Source of the DNA: Spiroplasma alleghenense
GTDB taxonomy: Bacteria; Bacillota_I; Bacilli_A; Mycoplasmatales; Mycoplasmataceae
DNA length: 64,000 nt
Assembly (NCBI RefSeq): GCF_003363775.1
Contig: NZ_CP031376.1
Location: 744,001-808,000, forward strand
Reading direction: 5' to 3'
Made by a program: the position numbers and the translations under genes. The notes beneath the pieces are model-generated. The model was not told where the DNA came from. It did not search any database and saw nothing but the letters and a program-made list of their open reading frames with translations. Numbering within the stretch: position 1 is the stretch's first letter; the number at the start of each line of letters is the position of its first letter. Shown here piece by piece: positions 53,120 through 64,000 of this stretch.

Positions 53120-54889
53120 ATGAAAGATATTAAAAATAACGAAAAGCCTGTTGAAGGTACTGAAATATCAGATTCTTCAATTGGGGTTATTAAGACAAAT
53201 ACTAGTAAAATGCATTTACGTAATAACAAAATCCCCACTAAAGTTTTTGCTTTAGGAGGACTTGAAGAAATTGGTAAAAATACTTATGTAATTGAACACG
53301 ATGAAGAAATCATTATGATTGATGCTGGAGTTAAATTTCCCGATCCAGGTATGCTTGGTGTAAGTGCGGTAATCCCAGATTATTCTTACTTAAAAGAAAA
53401 TAATAACAAAGTAAAAGCCCTATTTATAACTCACGGTCACGAAGACCACATCGGAGGAATTCCCTACTTGGTCAAACAAGTTAATATTCCAATTATTTAT
53501 GCTCCAGAATTAGCAGCCGCTTTAATTAGAGACCGTCTAAAAGAGCACAAACTCTTAAATAAAACCATTATCAAAGAATATACCGAAGATGATGTTTGAA
53601 AATCAGCAAGTTTTACAGTTTCTTATGCAGCTTTAAATCACTCAATTCCTGATGCTTTTGGAATTTTTGTTGAAACACCAAATGGAAACATCTTTTCAAC
53701 TGGGGACTACAAATTTGACTGAACTCCATTAGGGCATAGCGCCAACGTTAGTCGTTTAGCTGAAATGGGAAATAAAGGTGTTGAAATGCTTTTAGCAGAT
53801 TCAACCAATGCTGAAGTTGAGGGTTATACTCTTGGTGAGAAAAAAGTTATTGAAAACATTGATGGGATTTTCTTAAAATCAAAACAAAGAATTATTATTG
53901 CCAGTTTTGCTAGTAATGTTCACAGGATTCAACATATTGTTGAAACTGCTAACAAATATGGTCGCAAAATCGCAGTTATTGGTCGTAGCTTAGAACGAAT
54001 TATTAAAATTATTCGTCAAATGGGACACTTAAAAATTAGTGAAAAAGCTTTTATTAAAACTCAAGATATTAATAACCATCCAGCAAATCGAGTTATGATT
54101 ATTTGTACTGGTAGTCAAGGTGAGCCAATGGCTGCTTTATCAAGAATGTCTCGTGGAGAGCACCAATCAGTTAATATAATTCCTGGTGATACTGTAATTT
54201 TATCTTCTTCACCAATTCCTGGTAATCGTGCAGATGTTGAAAATGTTGTTAATAAATTAACTCGTTTAGGGGCTTTGGTAATTGAAAACTCACCAGAGAA
54301 CCGCATCCATACTTCAGGACATGCAAGTCAAGAAGAACAAAAACTACTATTTACTCTACTAAAACCCCACTACTTCATGCCAATGCACGGAGATTATCGA
54401 ATGCTTAAGGTTCACGGCCAAACCGCTGTGTCTGTTAACGTGGCAGAAGATAATGTCTTTGTTGTAGCAAACGGTGATCAAATTGAAATGCTCAACGGAA
54501 AAGCCCAAATCGGGAAACGCGTCGCTGCTGAAGCCATTTATGTAGATGGTAAAGATATGACAGGACAGGCAAGCAATATAATCCGTGAACGTGATATTTT
54601 AAGTAAAGATGGTTTAATGGCAGTTGTAGTTTCAATTGATTCTCAACAAAATAAACTATTGTATCAACCAAAAATTATTTCTCGTGGTAGTTTCTATGTA
54701 AGGGAAAGCGGAAATTTAATTAATGAATCAATTAATATTGTTACAAATGCAGTTATGGAGGTCTTGAACTCACCAAAACCAACATTTGGAGCAATTAAGT
54801 CAGCAATTAAACAATCACTTTCACCATATATTTTTAAATTTAAACGAAGAAATCCATTAATTATTCCAGTTATTTTAAATAAAAAATAA
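53120..54889 (+). CDS. ribonuclease J
   Basis: This 589-residue metallo-beta-lactamase/beta-CASP RNase has the zinc site [10 protein letters not shown] near residue 113, STGDYKFDW and the ADSTNAE segment, the beta-CASP insert (residues ~225-400) and MHGDYRML, followed by the C-terminal domain. It acts in mRNA decay and rRNA maturation. About 30 hydrophilic residues precede the conserved core. The ATG follows CGGAAGGA. J1 and J2 types cannot be separated by eye. A terminator follows. Confidence 0.94.
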
Positions 54890-54906
54890 ACTTAATCTGG
54901 AAAACT

Positions 54907-54942
54907 AGCATTTATTATTTTTAAAATAATAATGCTTTTTTA
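54907..54942 (+). terminator. RNase J terminator
   Basis: Stem AGCATT-ATTATTTT/AAAATAATAATGCT with one bulge, then a T-run. Confidence 0.75.
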
Positions 54943-54962
54943 TTAAAAAAATAGGAGGAAAT

Positions 54963-56627
54963 ATGAAAAAAGATACAAGAATGGGTTTACCAACTCTAAT
55001 TTGATTAGGTTTTAGTTTCATTGCTGGTATCACTTTTACAGCCAGTTTTGCTTCTATTGTTGGAAGCAGCGATAATGAGGCTGCTAAAGGTGTTGGAATT
55101 CATATTTTATGAATTTTTGCCATCGAGGGACTTGTTGCCTTTATCTGTGCTTGAGCGTTTGCTCGTTTAATAAAGGTTCACCCAACCGCAAACGGAGGGG
55201 CTAGCCAATATGTTCGAACTGCATTTGGTGATTTTTGAGGTCTATTTATGGGTCTAATTAACTATGCAGTTATCCCCTTGGTTGCTATGGGTTTATTAGT
55301 AACAATGGTGAGAAATAACTTTGGATCAGGTTCTGTGATAGAGTTATTTGGTAAAAACGGAATTTGAGGTTCATGAGGTAAGTTATACCTGGACTTAATT
55401 TCATTAGCAATCTACTCAGTTGCTGCAGCTATTTTATTTTTTGGAATTCGTAAATATAAAATTGTTGCAAATGTAATTGGATATATGACTTGATCTATTA
55501 CTATATTAATTATGATTGTGGGGATTGTTGTTTTCTCTGGCAACGGTTTTAGTGGACTAGAACACTACTCAAATCCTGAAAACATTGATTTAACATTCTT
55601 TAATTTTAATAACGCCTTTGTTTCTTGTTTTTTCGCCTTTTGTGGACTTGAAAGCTTTATAACAGTAGGAAATAATATTAAAAATCGTGGTAAAAATATG
55701 CCTATTGCTATGACAATTATTATGATTGCAACAACAATCTTCTATATTGTCTTCACTTTAATTTTAATGGGAGCTGTAACTTCAGGATTTGATGAAAATC
55801 CAAATATTCAAGTATTTGGTCAGTCAAGTCCCTTCTTAAAGGCATTTGGAGGATGAATTGTAATTTTATGTACAGTTTTAATGAGATTTAACTCAAATCT
55901 GCAAGTTACCCTATTTGGAGGAAGCGCCTTAGAACCAATGGCTTCACAAGGTTTTTTACCAGAAAAAGTATCAATTAAAAATAAAGAAAACGTTCCTGTT
56001 GCTGGAGTAATTACTTCAATCGGAATTGTTGCTATTACATTTATATTATTTATGTTAATTCCTGATATTATCGAAGGTGCCACAGGTAATGCTTCACCAT
56101 TTGATTACGCAACAATAGCTGCCGCTACCTCAATTATGTTGATTTCGGTTTACTTGATGGTTTTAGGAACCGTTTTAATTCAAGGAATGCGTAAAAATAT
56201 TAAAACAACTTGGTATGAAAATACCGGTTGAATTATAGCCTTGGCATTCTTAGTCCTTCAATTCTTTATGTACTTCTTCGATCGTATAAGACAATTAATC
56301 AAGGGAATTGAATCAATGAACGGAATTGGTTCGGGTAATGGTATTTCAGACGTTTTAGGGGCTATTATTCCTATTATTTATTTCTTGGGAGTAATTGCAG
56401 CCATCTTTGGAATTTACTACTTATACTACAAACCAAAAAGAGCTAAATGACTTGCAAACCCAGATGGAGTTTCTAAAATGGAAGAAATTAATCTTAACTT
56501 TAGAATTCTTAACGAAACTGAAATCCAAACAATAATGGAAGAAGAAAAGAAAATTGATGAATACTGACTAGAGATTAAAAATAATCATTTACAGGCAAAA
56601 AAAGCTAAAAAATTACAAAATTCTTAA
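54963..56627 (+). CDS. APC-family amino-acid permease
   Basis: This 554-residue protein has about 12 membrane helices. The APC hallmark is near the N-terminus (GFSFIAGITFTASF and NGGASQYVRTAFG), with the helix-6 region SCFFAFCGLESFITVGNNIKNRGKN. It ends in a ~70-residue charged cytoplasmic tail. The ATG follows TAGGAGG. The substrate is unknown. Many Trp are encoded by TGA. It has its own terminator. Confidence 0.88.
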
Positions 56628-56629
56628 TT

Positions 56630-56661
56630 AAAAATCCTGAACATTTAGTTCAGGATTTTTA
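56630..56661 (+). terminator. terminator after permease
   Basis: A perfect 13-bp stem AAAAATCCTGAAC/GTTCAGGATTTTT with a 5-base loop. Confidence 0.9.
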
Positions 56662-56771
56662 TTTGAAAAAACTCGCTATTTTTCAAATATATGATATATT
56701 TAATTAAACAATTTTAACTATTTTTTTGTTTTAAAATAGATTGATTGTAATAATAATTAATATTAATTTAA

Positions 56772-56801
56772 TTGTAATATTTGTTATTAATGTAGTAAAA
56801 T
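56772..56801 (+). promoter_or_regulatory. promoter of membrane protein gene
   Basis: TTGTAA, 18 bases, TAAAAT, 26 bases before the ATG. Confidence 0.5.
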
Positions 56802-56827
56802 ATCTTTATGAAAAGGAGGAAATTATT

Positions 56828-57742
56828 ATGCAAGCTGTTAGATCAAGGATTATAATATATAACTATATTGGTATGTTCTTCTCAGTATTTTTTCTAGGAC
56901 TTTACATCACAGCACTTTTTGGTAATGTAGAAGGTTTTAGTTTAGCAATGAATGATTTTACACCAGTGGAACAGACTTTATTAGTTATGGTGTTAGCTTT
57001 TTTATTTTATTCATTATGAAAAACAATCTATTTTGGAATGACAATAATAAAATTTGTTAAAACAAAAAGCGATGAAGATATTATTGCCAATCGTTTTATG
57101 TTAGCAGTTTATAGCTTAACTTTAGGAGGTTTTTTAACTCCATGAATGTTAACAAAAATTCCTAATGTAGATTCAAATTCAACTTTGAATCCAAGAAACG
57201 AAATTGCTAAAGTTTACACAAAAAACTATGTTATTGGTGGTTCAATCTTTATTGCAAGTTACTTTGCAATTGCTGCAGCTTTAAAGGTTAATGTATTCGC
57301 AACTCAAGATGCTCAATTAGCAAGTTACATTTTCTTAGGAATTACAGGAGCTGCTATTGCACTAGGATTAGTTGGGGGTATCTTCTTCTGAAAGAAAAAT
57401 TCAGCAGAAGCTTATGAAAAAAGTGGATTCATGAAATTTATTGCAGGAATCTTTATCTTTATCGTAACATTAGAATTAATTCTAAAAATTATTTCAGCAA
57501 TTTTAACTATAATCGATGCAATTGCTGACATTGCAAGATCAAATGACAGAAATTTCTTAATGAAATTCTTAATTTGAATGAACAGCTTAATTACAATTAT
57601 GTACTCAATTTTCCTAATTAAAATTTGTTGAGCAACAATTAAAGGAATTTGAAGCAAAAATGGTGTAACAATGAAAGAATTTGCCGGATTAACCAACGCG
57701 GAAGAAAAACAAGGAAGAACTCCAAGTTGAAAAACTAGCTAA
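56828..57742 (+). CDS. polytopic membrane protein, 304 aa
   Basis: There are about six membrane helices (around residues 12-32, 48-75, 90-105, 133-152, 162-185 and 205-230, plus one near 250-270). A hydrophilic C-terminal tail follows. No family recognised. Four or more TGA codons read as Trp. The ATG follows AAGGAGG. Monocistronic, with a promoter and a bidirectional terminator. Confidence 0.78.
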
Positions 57743-57765
57743 TAATAAAAATCTTTATAAAAAGT

Positions 57766-57795
57766 AAAAACATCGTTTTAAACGATGTTTTTTTA
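57766..57795. terminator. bidirectional terminator between two membrane protein genes
   Basis: A 12-bp stem AAAAACATCGTT/AACGATGTTTTT with a 3-base loop has T-runs on both strands and touches the stop codon of the minus-strand gene. Confidence 0.85.
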
Positions 57796-58506
57796 TAGCC
57801 TAGTAATTAAATATGGATTTTTCATTAAGGGGAAAAACGCGTAAAGATTAACAATCAACTTCAATTTTTTATATTCTTTATCTGGTAAATAATGAATTGC
57901 CATTTCTGTCATTTGTTTTCCCAAAGATTCAAATATAAATGATAATGATATTCAAGAAATTAAAATAAGTCCTAAAGCACAATAATTAACTACCTGTAGT
58001 CAAAAATCAATTCAACCAAGTGTTACATCATCTAATCCATAAGGAGTTGCTGTTACCATTATTATGCTTGTTAAACCTAAAAGTAAAGCCAGGATGTGAA
58101 AACCAGTCATTCATCACAGGCTACGACGGAATTTAGAGTTTCCCTCCCTTGTTTCAATTATTAAAGTATAGTTAAAAAACAAGTTTATTGTTGCTGATAA
58201 ATTTTGCTTTTCTAATTCCCACGGTTTAACATAGTATTCTTTTATAACTGGGCGATAATTTCTAAACGGCATTCTTAAGCCTTTTTTTAATTTAACCATT
58301 TTAATATCACTATATCCGTTATCAGAATTCAGTTCATCAAAAAGTTCTTGATAGGTTTTTTCCGACTTGCCTCTTCAAGCAACAAAATAATTAACTATCA
58401 GACCAATGAATAAGACAAATAGAGAGAATGACAAGAAAAATCAGGTTACAAAAGTTACCCCGACATTTAATTCTGACATTCACTCATATCTTTCGTTATT
58501 AAACAT
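57793..58506 (-). CDS. membrane protein, 237 aa
   Basis: One helix is near the N-terminus (residues ~14-42), then a cytoplasmic basic stretch with MVKLKKGLRMPFRNYRP, then two to three helices (residues ~118-190). It ends in a Lys/Leu-rich tail. No family recognised. The start ATG has AGAGGT upstream. It follows the gene at 58527 by 20 bases and is probably in the same operon. Confidence 0.72.
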
Positions 58507-58526
58507 TTTATTTTACCTCTATTCTA

Positions 58527-59402
58527 TTAATATATAAATCACGGAGCTTGGTAATAGTTTATTTCACCAAAGCGATTAATAAGTGGTTTTCCAATAATTA
58601 ACTCTCGATCAAAAGACTCTAATCGATAAAAGTATTTTCCAACGATTTCCTTGCGCGACTTGGATTCATTTAGAAAACAGCAGTAAGTTTTGCCATTTTC
58701 ATTATCTGACATTAAAAAGGCTTCTTCGCTAAAAACGCTAATTTGTTTTTCAAAGATACTATCATCATAAATTTTTCAATTTTCCAATTGCTTATCAGTA
58801 GTAAAAACCTCAAATTCATCTGTTAAGACGACTAAACCGTCCTTTGATTCTACTATTTTTTTAATTTTATAATTTAATTCTTCACTGGTATTGTTGATAA
58901 AATTATATCTTTTAGTAATTCTGGTTTGATTATCTTTTAAATAAATTATTTCCTTATTTATTAATGTCGAGATGGCAATATGATTTTCAAAACCAACCAT
59001 CTGATACATTAATTCAAATTTACCATTATAACGATTTGTATGGGTAGTTGTTATATCTTTATCTTTGTGAACAAATGTCACAAAGTAACTAAAATCAAAC
59101 ATGAAAATGTTTTGAACGAAATCAGGACTAGCTAAGCAAATTCTTAAATCGGTTTGACTTGCTGAAATAGCATTTAATCTTTTTGGTCTGGGATGAGCTA
59201 AAAAGTAGCGATTTCATGGTTTTTTTATTTTAACTTCTTCTAACAAAACCTTTTTATCAATTTCACATAATAAATTAATTTCATTATCAAAGTTGCTATC
59301 ACTGACGTAGACTTGACCATTTAGTGGAAAAAAATTAGTAATTCAATCGAAGTCATCAAAAACAGCTTTTGACAAATTTTTCATTATCTTTTCATTGCTC
59401 AT
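58527..59402 (-). CDS. hypothetical protein, 291 aa
   Basis: No family recognised. It is soluble, without signal or membrane segment, and rich in aromatic residues and short beta-strand-like repeats (for example KIYDDSIF, KYFYRLESF), so a beta-rich fold is possible. It overlaps no neighbour and is followed by a membrane protein gene. The frame needs several TGA codons as Trp and ends in a TGA-Trp, Phe, Ile, Tyr, stop. Confidence 0.68.
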
Positions 59403-59472
59403 AATGTACCCCCATTAAATATTATTTTATCTTAAAAATAATCTTTTTTTAAGCGATATTAGTGCTAAAAAT

Positions 59473-59517
59473 AAAAATACAACCCAAATGGTTAAAACCG
59501 AAATGAGTTGTATTTTG
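59473..59517 (-). terminator. terminator of fructose PTS operon
   Basis: An outer 10-bp stem AAAATACAAC/GTTGTATTTT encloses a small inner hairpin GGTT/AACC; T-rich on the minus strand. Confidence 0.7.
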
Positions 59518-59528
59518 TATTTAAGTAA

Positions 59529-61661
59529 TTAAGCTGCTACTTTACTAGCTTCTTTAATTTCTTTTACTTTTTTAGTTTTTTTAGTTGCAATTTCTTCAAT
59601 TGCTTTGCTTTCTGATTTAGCTTTGTTTTCATCAGCTAGTTTTCAGAATCCTAAGATTAAAGCCATTGTGAATGTTCCGATTGCAATTGCTAAGATGTAC
59701 AATGCTACTCCCATTCCTACCGCTAATCCTTTATTTCCGCTAAACATTGCTGCTTTTGATTCTAATAATGGGAAAACAAATACCCCTCCGTGAGGAGCTG
59801 CTAAGGTTATTGTAAAGGCTCCTACAATTAATCCAGTTACAAATCCCCCAGCCATCGCTGAAAGTGCCACACGTTTGGGATCTTTAACCATAAATGGAAT
59901 TGCTCCTTCAGAAATGAAACAAGCTCCCATTAATCAGTTAGCTTTAGCAGCATCACGATCCTCCACAGATCAAACTTTTTTAAATAATAAAGTACATACT
60001 GCAATTCCTAATGGAGGAATCATTCCCCCAGCCATTGCAGCTGCCATAATAACAGTTTCAGTCCCTAATCCATTAACTAGAGTCCCTCCAACTGTCATAG
60101 TACCTAGAGTATAGGCAATTTTGTTGATTGGTCCACCCATATCAACACACATCATAAATCCGATAAGCGCACCTACCAGAATTAGTAAGTTAACTCCCCC
60201 AGTTTTACTTGGAGTTGATAGTAAAGTTAATCCTTCTTGGATTCCATACATTACATATCCTAATGGAATATTAATCGCAAACATTGCTGTCCCGATTCCT
60301 AAAAGTGATAAAACAGGAACAAAAACAATATCTCTTACTCCCATTCAACCTTTTGATACTTTACTAAACGCCTTACTTCATCCAAAGACAATTAAGGCTG
60401 CTAAATAAGCACCAACCATGGCTCCGATGAATCCTGAAGAGAATGGCAATCCTTCTGGAAGTACTCTACCTCACAAATTACCTCAACCAGTTTTTTGAGA
60501 ACCATAAACCATACCATCTCCGTTAGCCAGAACTCCGGCAACAAAACCAGGCATTAGTCCTTGAGGGCCAATAATCGAATAAGCAATATAGGCTGCTAGA
60601 ATTGGTACCATGGCTCCCATGGCAACTTTTCCTAACCCAGAGAATCAACCCGCAACTCAGTTAACAGTTCCGTAGTCTCCTCCTGCATCTGCATTTCCTG
60701 CAGCAAAGTCAATTAAAAATCCTATTCCTAGAATAATTCCCCCAGCTACAACAAATGGTAACATTTTTGAAACTCCTCCAAGAAGATTTCCTTTAATATC
60801 GGCAAATTGTTTTAGAGAAAAGTTTCCTCCACTCTCAGATCCACCATTGGCTTCACCTTGAATTTTTGTAACTTTTTCACCCTTTTTGAATCCTTCAATT
60901 AAGGTTTCAGCATTGTAAATAACATCTTTTGTATTTGTTTTAATAACATCAAAACCATTAAAACGTCCCATTCCATCAATTTGTTTATCAATTGCAATGA
61001 TTCGTACTTTAGCATTTTCAATGTCTTCTGCTGTTAATTGGTTTTCAGTTCCACGGCGTCCTTGGGTTTCAACTTTAACAGTTAATCCCATTTTTCCCGC
61101 CACTTCAACTAATTTTTCTGCTGACATATATGTGTGAGCAATTCCAGTTGGACAAGCAGTAATCCCAACAACATCATAGTGTTGTCCGGCTTTTAATTTT
61201 TTTTCTTCTTTTTTTGGTGCACCAAAAACTTTTTCTAAATCAGTAATTTTTTTAGCTTTCATTAAGACTTTTTGGTTTTCTTCTTTCATTAGGTAAGTTG
61301 ATAAATCACCTAAGACTGATAAATGTTCTTCTCCATTTTTACCATTAGTCATAATCATAAATACTAATTTAGTTGGTTTTCCATCCAAACTATCTCAATC
61401 AACTGGATTTTTTAGACTTGCAAATGCTACACAAGTTTGGTTAACAGATTTATCCAAAGCATGTGGAATCGCAATTCCATCTCCAATTCCAGTAGAACCT
61501 TGAGCTTCACGTTTTTTGATGGCAGTTACAAACGCTTTTTGGTTATTAATAATATTTTCTTCAGCTAACTTAGCTGCTAAAAAATCAATAACCTCTTCAC
61601 GAGTTTGTAAATCAACATCAAAGAAACTAGTTTGGGCACTAAATAAATTTTTTAGTTCCAT
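59529..61661 (-). CDS. fruA: fructose-specific PTS EIIABC component
   Basis: This 710-residue fusion has EIIA (residues 1-145, phospho-His in GIAIPHALDK), EIIB (residues ~160-265, phospho-Cys in ITACPTGIAHT) and EIIC (residues ~300-690, about nine helices with GGEN/S-type segments such as DMGGPINK and FISEGAIPF). It imports fructose and yields fructose-1-phosphate. The C-terminus is a Lys-rich tail. The ATG follows AAGGAG and is 13 bases after fruK. Confidence 0.95.
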
Positions 61662-61674
61662 AAATATCTCCTTT

Positions 61675-62607
61675 TTAGATTTTTTTAACTTTGATTTCAT
61701 TAATCAATTTTATAATTTCTGCTTTAGTTGCTAGCCACTCTTTAAAAGCAGTGGCCGCTCCTGAAGCTGCTGCCAATTTTAGACATTCTTGGATATCTAG
61801 GTTTTGGCTGACCCCGTGAGTAAATCCAGCTAACATACTGTCTCCAGCTCCAACTGAATTTACCAATTTTCCTTGGGCAATTCCAGTTTGATAAATATCT
61901 TGATTGCTAGTGAAATAATAACTACCATCACTACCCATACTTAATAAAATATTTTGAGCGCCAAGCTTTTGTAGTTGTAAAATCATTGATTTTATTTCTT
62001 CAAAAGTATATTCCTTGATTGGTAAGTTTAAAATTCCACAAATTTCATCAATATTGGGTTTTATTAAAAATGGTTTTGAACTTAATGCTTTTAACATCAC
62101 AGTTCCTGTAGCATCTAAGATAAACTTAGCTCCTACATTATTGGCAATAACCCCAATTTGAGCGTAAATATCATTAGGAATCCCTTTGGCAATTGAACCC
62201 GCGGCGACAATAATATCGTCTTTGGTAATTTTTGATTTTAAATAATCCAATAAATCTTTTCAAGTTTTGGCTTGAGTGGTAAATCCCAAACCATTTAACT
62301 CAGTTTCTTCTTTAAGACTTAAATTTTTAATTTTGTAATTTGTTCGGGTTTTTCCCGGATTGAAAAAGAAGTGGTTGGGCACTTTAACTTCATCAAACTT
62401 ATCTAAAAAGATTGACTTGTTATCTGCCCCCATCACCCCAGTGGCTTGCACTTGGTTTTCTAGATTATTTAGAATAATCGCCACATTAATTCCTTTACCC
62501 CCAACAACTTGATATTCGTTTTGGTAATAATTGGTTTGTTTAATGGTAAAGTTATCAGACTCGATTATATGATCGATTGCGGGATTCAAAGTAATTGAAT
62601 ATATCAT
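61675..62607 (-). CDS. fruK: 1-phosphofructokinase
   Basis: This 310-residue PfkB-family kinase converts fructose-1-P to fructose-1,6-bisphosphate. NPAIDHII opens it, GGKGINVAIILNNL binds substrate, and VNSVGAGDSMLAGF holds the catalytic Asp. Its position between a DeoR regulator and fruA fixes the substrate. One TGA is Trp. It starts 3 bases after fruR with GAGGA. Confidence 0.95.
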
Positions 62608-62610
62608 TTC

Positions 62611-63312
62611 TTAATCCTCGCTTATTACGGTAACTTGACTTTTAGTTGCAAATTTAATAAATGATTTTGAATTAAATTTAGAACGATCCGCTAATGCAAA
62701 AGCAAAGCGAGATTGCTTGATCGCTTGTTCTTTAACCTGAGCCTCATCATCATCGGTTGTATAGAGATTAAACTCATTATCAACAGCATTGGCACCAATA
62801 AAGGCTAAATCAAATGAATACTGTTGAATTGACTTAATAGCCTCATATCCAATAATGGCTCCTGTTTTAGGTTTAAAACGACCCCCAAGAATGTGAACAA
62901 AGTTGTTACCGTTTTTAGTCAATTCTTGGGCATTAATAATTGAATTGGTTAAGATTCTTAGCTCCAACTCGGGTTTAATAATTTGAGATAAATAATAAGT
63001 ATTTGAACCAGCATCCAAAAATATGGTTTCCCCTTTTTTGATGCAATCCAAAGCTTTAGCAGCGATTTGTTTTTTAGCAATAATATTTTCACTTAGTTTT
63101 TGATCTAACATCTCTTCGGCCACGTTTTTGTCTCTTAATGGCTTCGCTCCCCCATGAACACGGATAATTAGGCCTTGTTCCTCTAGTTCTAGCAAATCCC
63201 GTCGAATCGTGGTAAAAGCGACATTTAAATCTTGAACCATATCTTCTACTATTGATAATTCTTTACCATTAATATAATTAAGTATTAATGACTGTCGCTC
63301 CGCTTTTATCAT
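62611..63312 (-). CDS. fruR: DeoR-family transcriptional regulator of fru operon
   Basis: This 233-residue protein has the N-terminal helix-turn-helix (VEDMVQDLNVAFTTIRRDLLELEEQG followed by IRVHGGAK) and a C-terminal sugar-phosphate sensor domain with ILGGRFKP and TTDDDEAQVK. It likely responds to a fructose phosphate. The ATG follows AGGGGTGAAG; an upstream start would include the promoter. First gene of fruR-fruK-fruA. Confidence 0.94.
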   Translation of the reverse strand: MIKAERQSLILNYINGKELSIVEDMVQDLNVAFTTIRRDLLELEEQGLIIRVHGGAKPLRDKNVAEEMLDQKLSENIIAKKQIAAKALDCIKKGETIFLDAGSNTYYLSQIIKPELELRILTNSIINAQELTKNGNNFVHILGGRFKPKTGAIIGYEAIKSIQQYSFDLAFIGANAVDNEFNLYTTDDDEAQVKEQAIKQSRFAFALADRSKFNSKSFIKFATKSQVTVISED

Positions 63313-63328
63313 TACTTCACCCCTAATA

Positions 63329-63358
63329 ATTATAACAACAAAACAAGAAAAAAACCAA
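63329..63358 (-). promoter_or_regulatory. fruR-fruK-fruA promoter
   Basis: TTGGTT (63353-63358), 18 bases, then TATAAT (63329-63334) in the extended form TGTTATAAT. The -35 is embedded in 10-bp repeats. Confidence 0.6.
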
Positions 63359-63376
63359 AAAAAACCAAAAAAAACC
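63348..63376. repeat. three phased A-tracts, 10-bp period
   Basis: Seven, eight and eight A residues, each followed by CC, repeat at 10-base spacing. The block doubles as the U-tract of the upstream terminator and the region just upstream of the fru -10. Confidence 0.85.
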
Positions 63377-63395
63377 ATTTTATTTAAATGGTTTT
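63367..63395 (-). terminator. terminator after membrane protein
   Basis: Stem AAAACCATTT/AAATGGTTTT with a 5-base loop, followed by the repeated T-runs on the minus strand. It contains the stop codon at 63380. Confidence 0.85.
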
Positions 63396-63976
63396 ATCTC
63401 TAAATTTCCTTCATTTCTAAAGGTTTTTTGAAAGGTAAAATAATAGACTCACCCAAACAAAGGGATCAATAAACAAACATGTCGCATTGAATTATAGTAA
63501 TCCCCGATTCCCTTAACATAAATTATAATTGCCAGAATTAGAGCGATTATATATAAAATGAAAAATAAAAAATTTGCTAAAAGTATGAATGAAAGAATTT
63601 CTAAAATTGCAAAGATACCACTTATGATTGACGCAAATAAAATTGGAGTCCAGAAAATATTGCTCAATGTTAATAATATTCCAGAAGCAACAATAACACT
63701 AATTAGGAAGTACCTTTGGTTAAGTCGAAAATTTCCCACATTTATAAAAAATATTTGGTATAGTCATTCAATTCACTTAGGAACCGAAATTAGAAAATTT
63801 CTCAAAAAATAAAGAACGACTAAAAAGAAAATAACTACAATTGTAACTCCCAGAGAAATGAATGAGGTTTCATTTTGATCATCATTAAATGGCCAAGTAA
63901 TAAAAATTAAAGTTCAGATTAATAACGTAAATAATAATAGCGATATGATAACGCTAGGAATACACTTATTTTTCAC
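63380..63976 (-). CDS. membrane protein, 198 aa
   Basis: About five to seven hydrophobic segments span the protein. No family recognised. The start is GTG behind AGAGG; no ATG in the frame is supported by an RBS. Three TGA codons read as Trp. The stop lies inside the terminator hairpin. The upstream context is outside the window. Confidence 0.7.
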
Positions 63977-64000
63977 AAAAACCTCTTCTTGAACCTTTCT

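Noticed and set aside
59605-60408. Plus-strand hydrophobic frames opposite fruA
   Set aside because: Antisense of EIIC helices; no RBS or start support.
63348-63376. CRISPR-like short repeat
   Set aside because: The unit is only 10 bases, with no spacers and no cas genes.

Overview
The window comes from a wall-less mollicute of the Spiroplasma / Mesoplasma-Entomoplasma group (Entomoplasmatales). In-frame TGA interrupts almost every clear gene, at positions where the protein family has tryptophan, so this is translation table 4. The DNA is AT-rich and genes are packed in short operons, often with TAATG or 8-base overlaps. The two lipoproteins carry the leader style ending in VVAC that is typical of this group. 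Genus is an inference; no rRNA is present. All coordinates below treat TGA as Trp, so most reading frames are longer than a standard-code reading would give. No gene-free stretch exceeds about 200 bases.

Layout. 1-2011: alpha/beta hydrolase (cut by the window edge) and gapN. 2089-4372: dUTPase, an unknown gene, and a TrmH-type RNA methyltransferase. 4496-6145: pgi and an S1-domain gene. 6244-11644: an Nfu-like gene convergent to sufC-sufD-sufS-sufU-sufB plus 5-formyl-THF cyclo-ligase, i.e. the Fe-S cluster machinery. 11797-16108: two lipoproteins and a HIT protein on the + strand. 16140-20547: yhaM, an E2-like protein that has lost its catalytic residues, and trmFO. 20550-24767: cutC, metK, a polytopic membrane protein and a membrane-anchored alpha/beta hydrolase. 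24915-26986: ymdB, ylxM, ftsY. 27074-35057: phoU, pstB, a fused pstC-pstA, pstS and smc. 35212-39050: rnc, plsX, fakA and an Asp23-family gene. 39212-39567: rpmB and tRNA-Leu(CAA) on the + strand. 39605-44741: thiN, rpe, rsgA, a Ser/Thr kinase, its PP2C phosphatase, and rlmN. 44846-48545: two tandem paralogous surface proteins. 48607-51339: rsmB, gmk (with an extra C-terminal domain) and rsmD. 51448-54889: def, two unknown genes, and RNase J. 54963-59402: an amino-acid permease and three unknown, mostly membrane, genes. 59529-63312: fructose PTS operon fruR-fruK-fruA. 63380-63976: a membrane protein.

How the genes work together. Fructose enters through FruA and FruK; Pgi and GapN belong to glycolysis. 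The suf operon and Nfu build Fe-S clusters, one client being the radical-SAM enzyme RlmN. Pst proteins import phosphate. PlsX and FakA prepare acyl groups for lipid synthesis. MetK makes SAM for the several RNA methyltransferases. FtsY belongs to SRP targeting. RNase J, YhaM, RNase III and YmdB form much of an RNA-processing set. The most unusual items are the catalytically dead E2-like protein (17147-19129), the tandem surface proteins with a duplicated terminator-plus-RBS leader (46520-46584, 48543-48608), the PstCA basic tail that overlaps pstB, the C-terminal extension of Gmk, a hydrolase lacking its nucleophile, and phased A-tracts upstream of the fru promoter. I saw no CRISPR array, insertion sequence, prophage or clearly transferred island.
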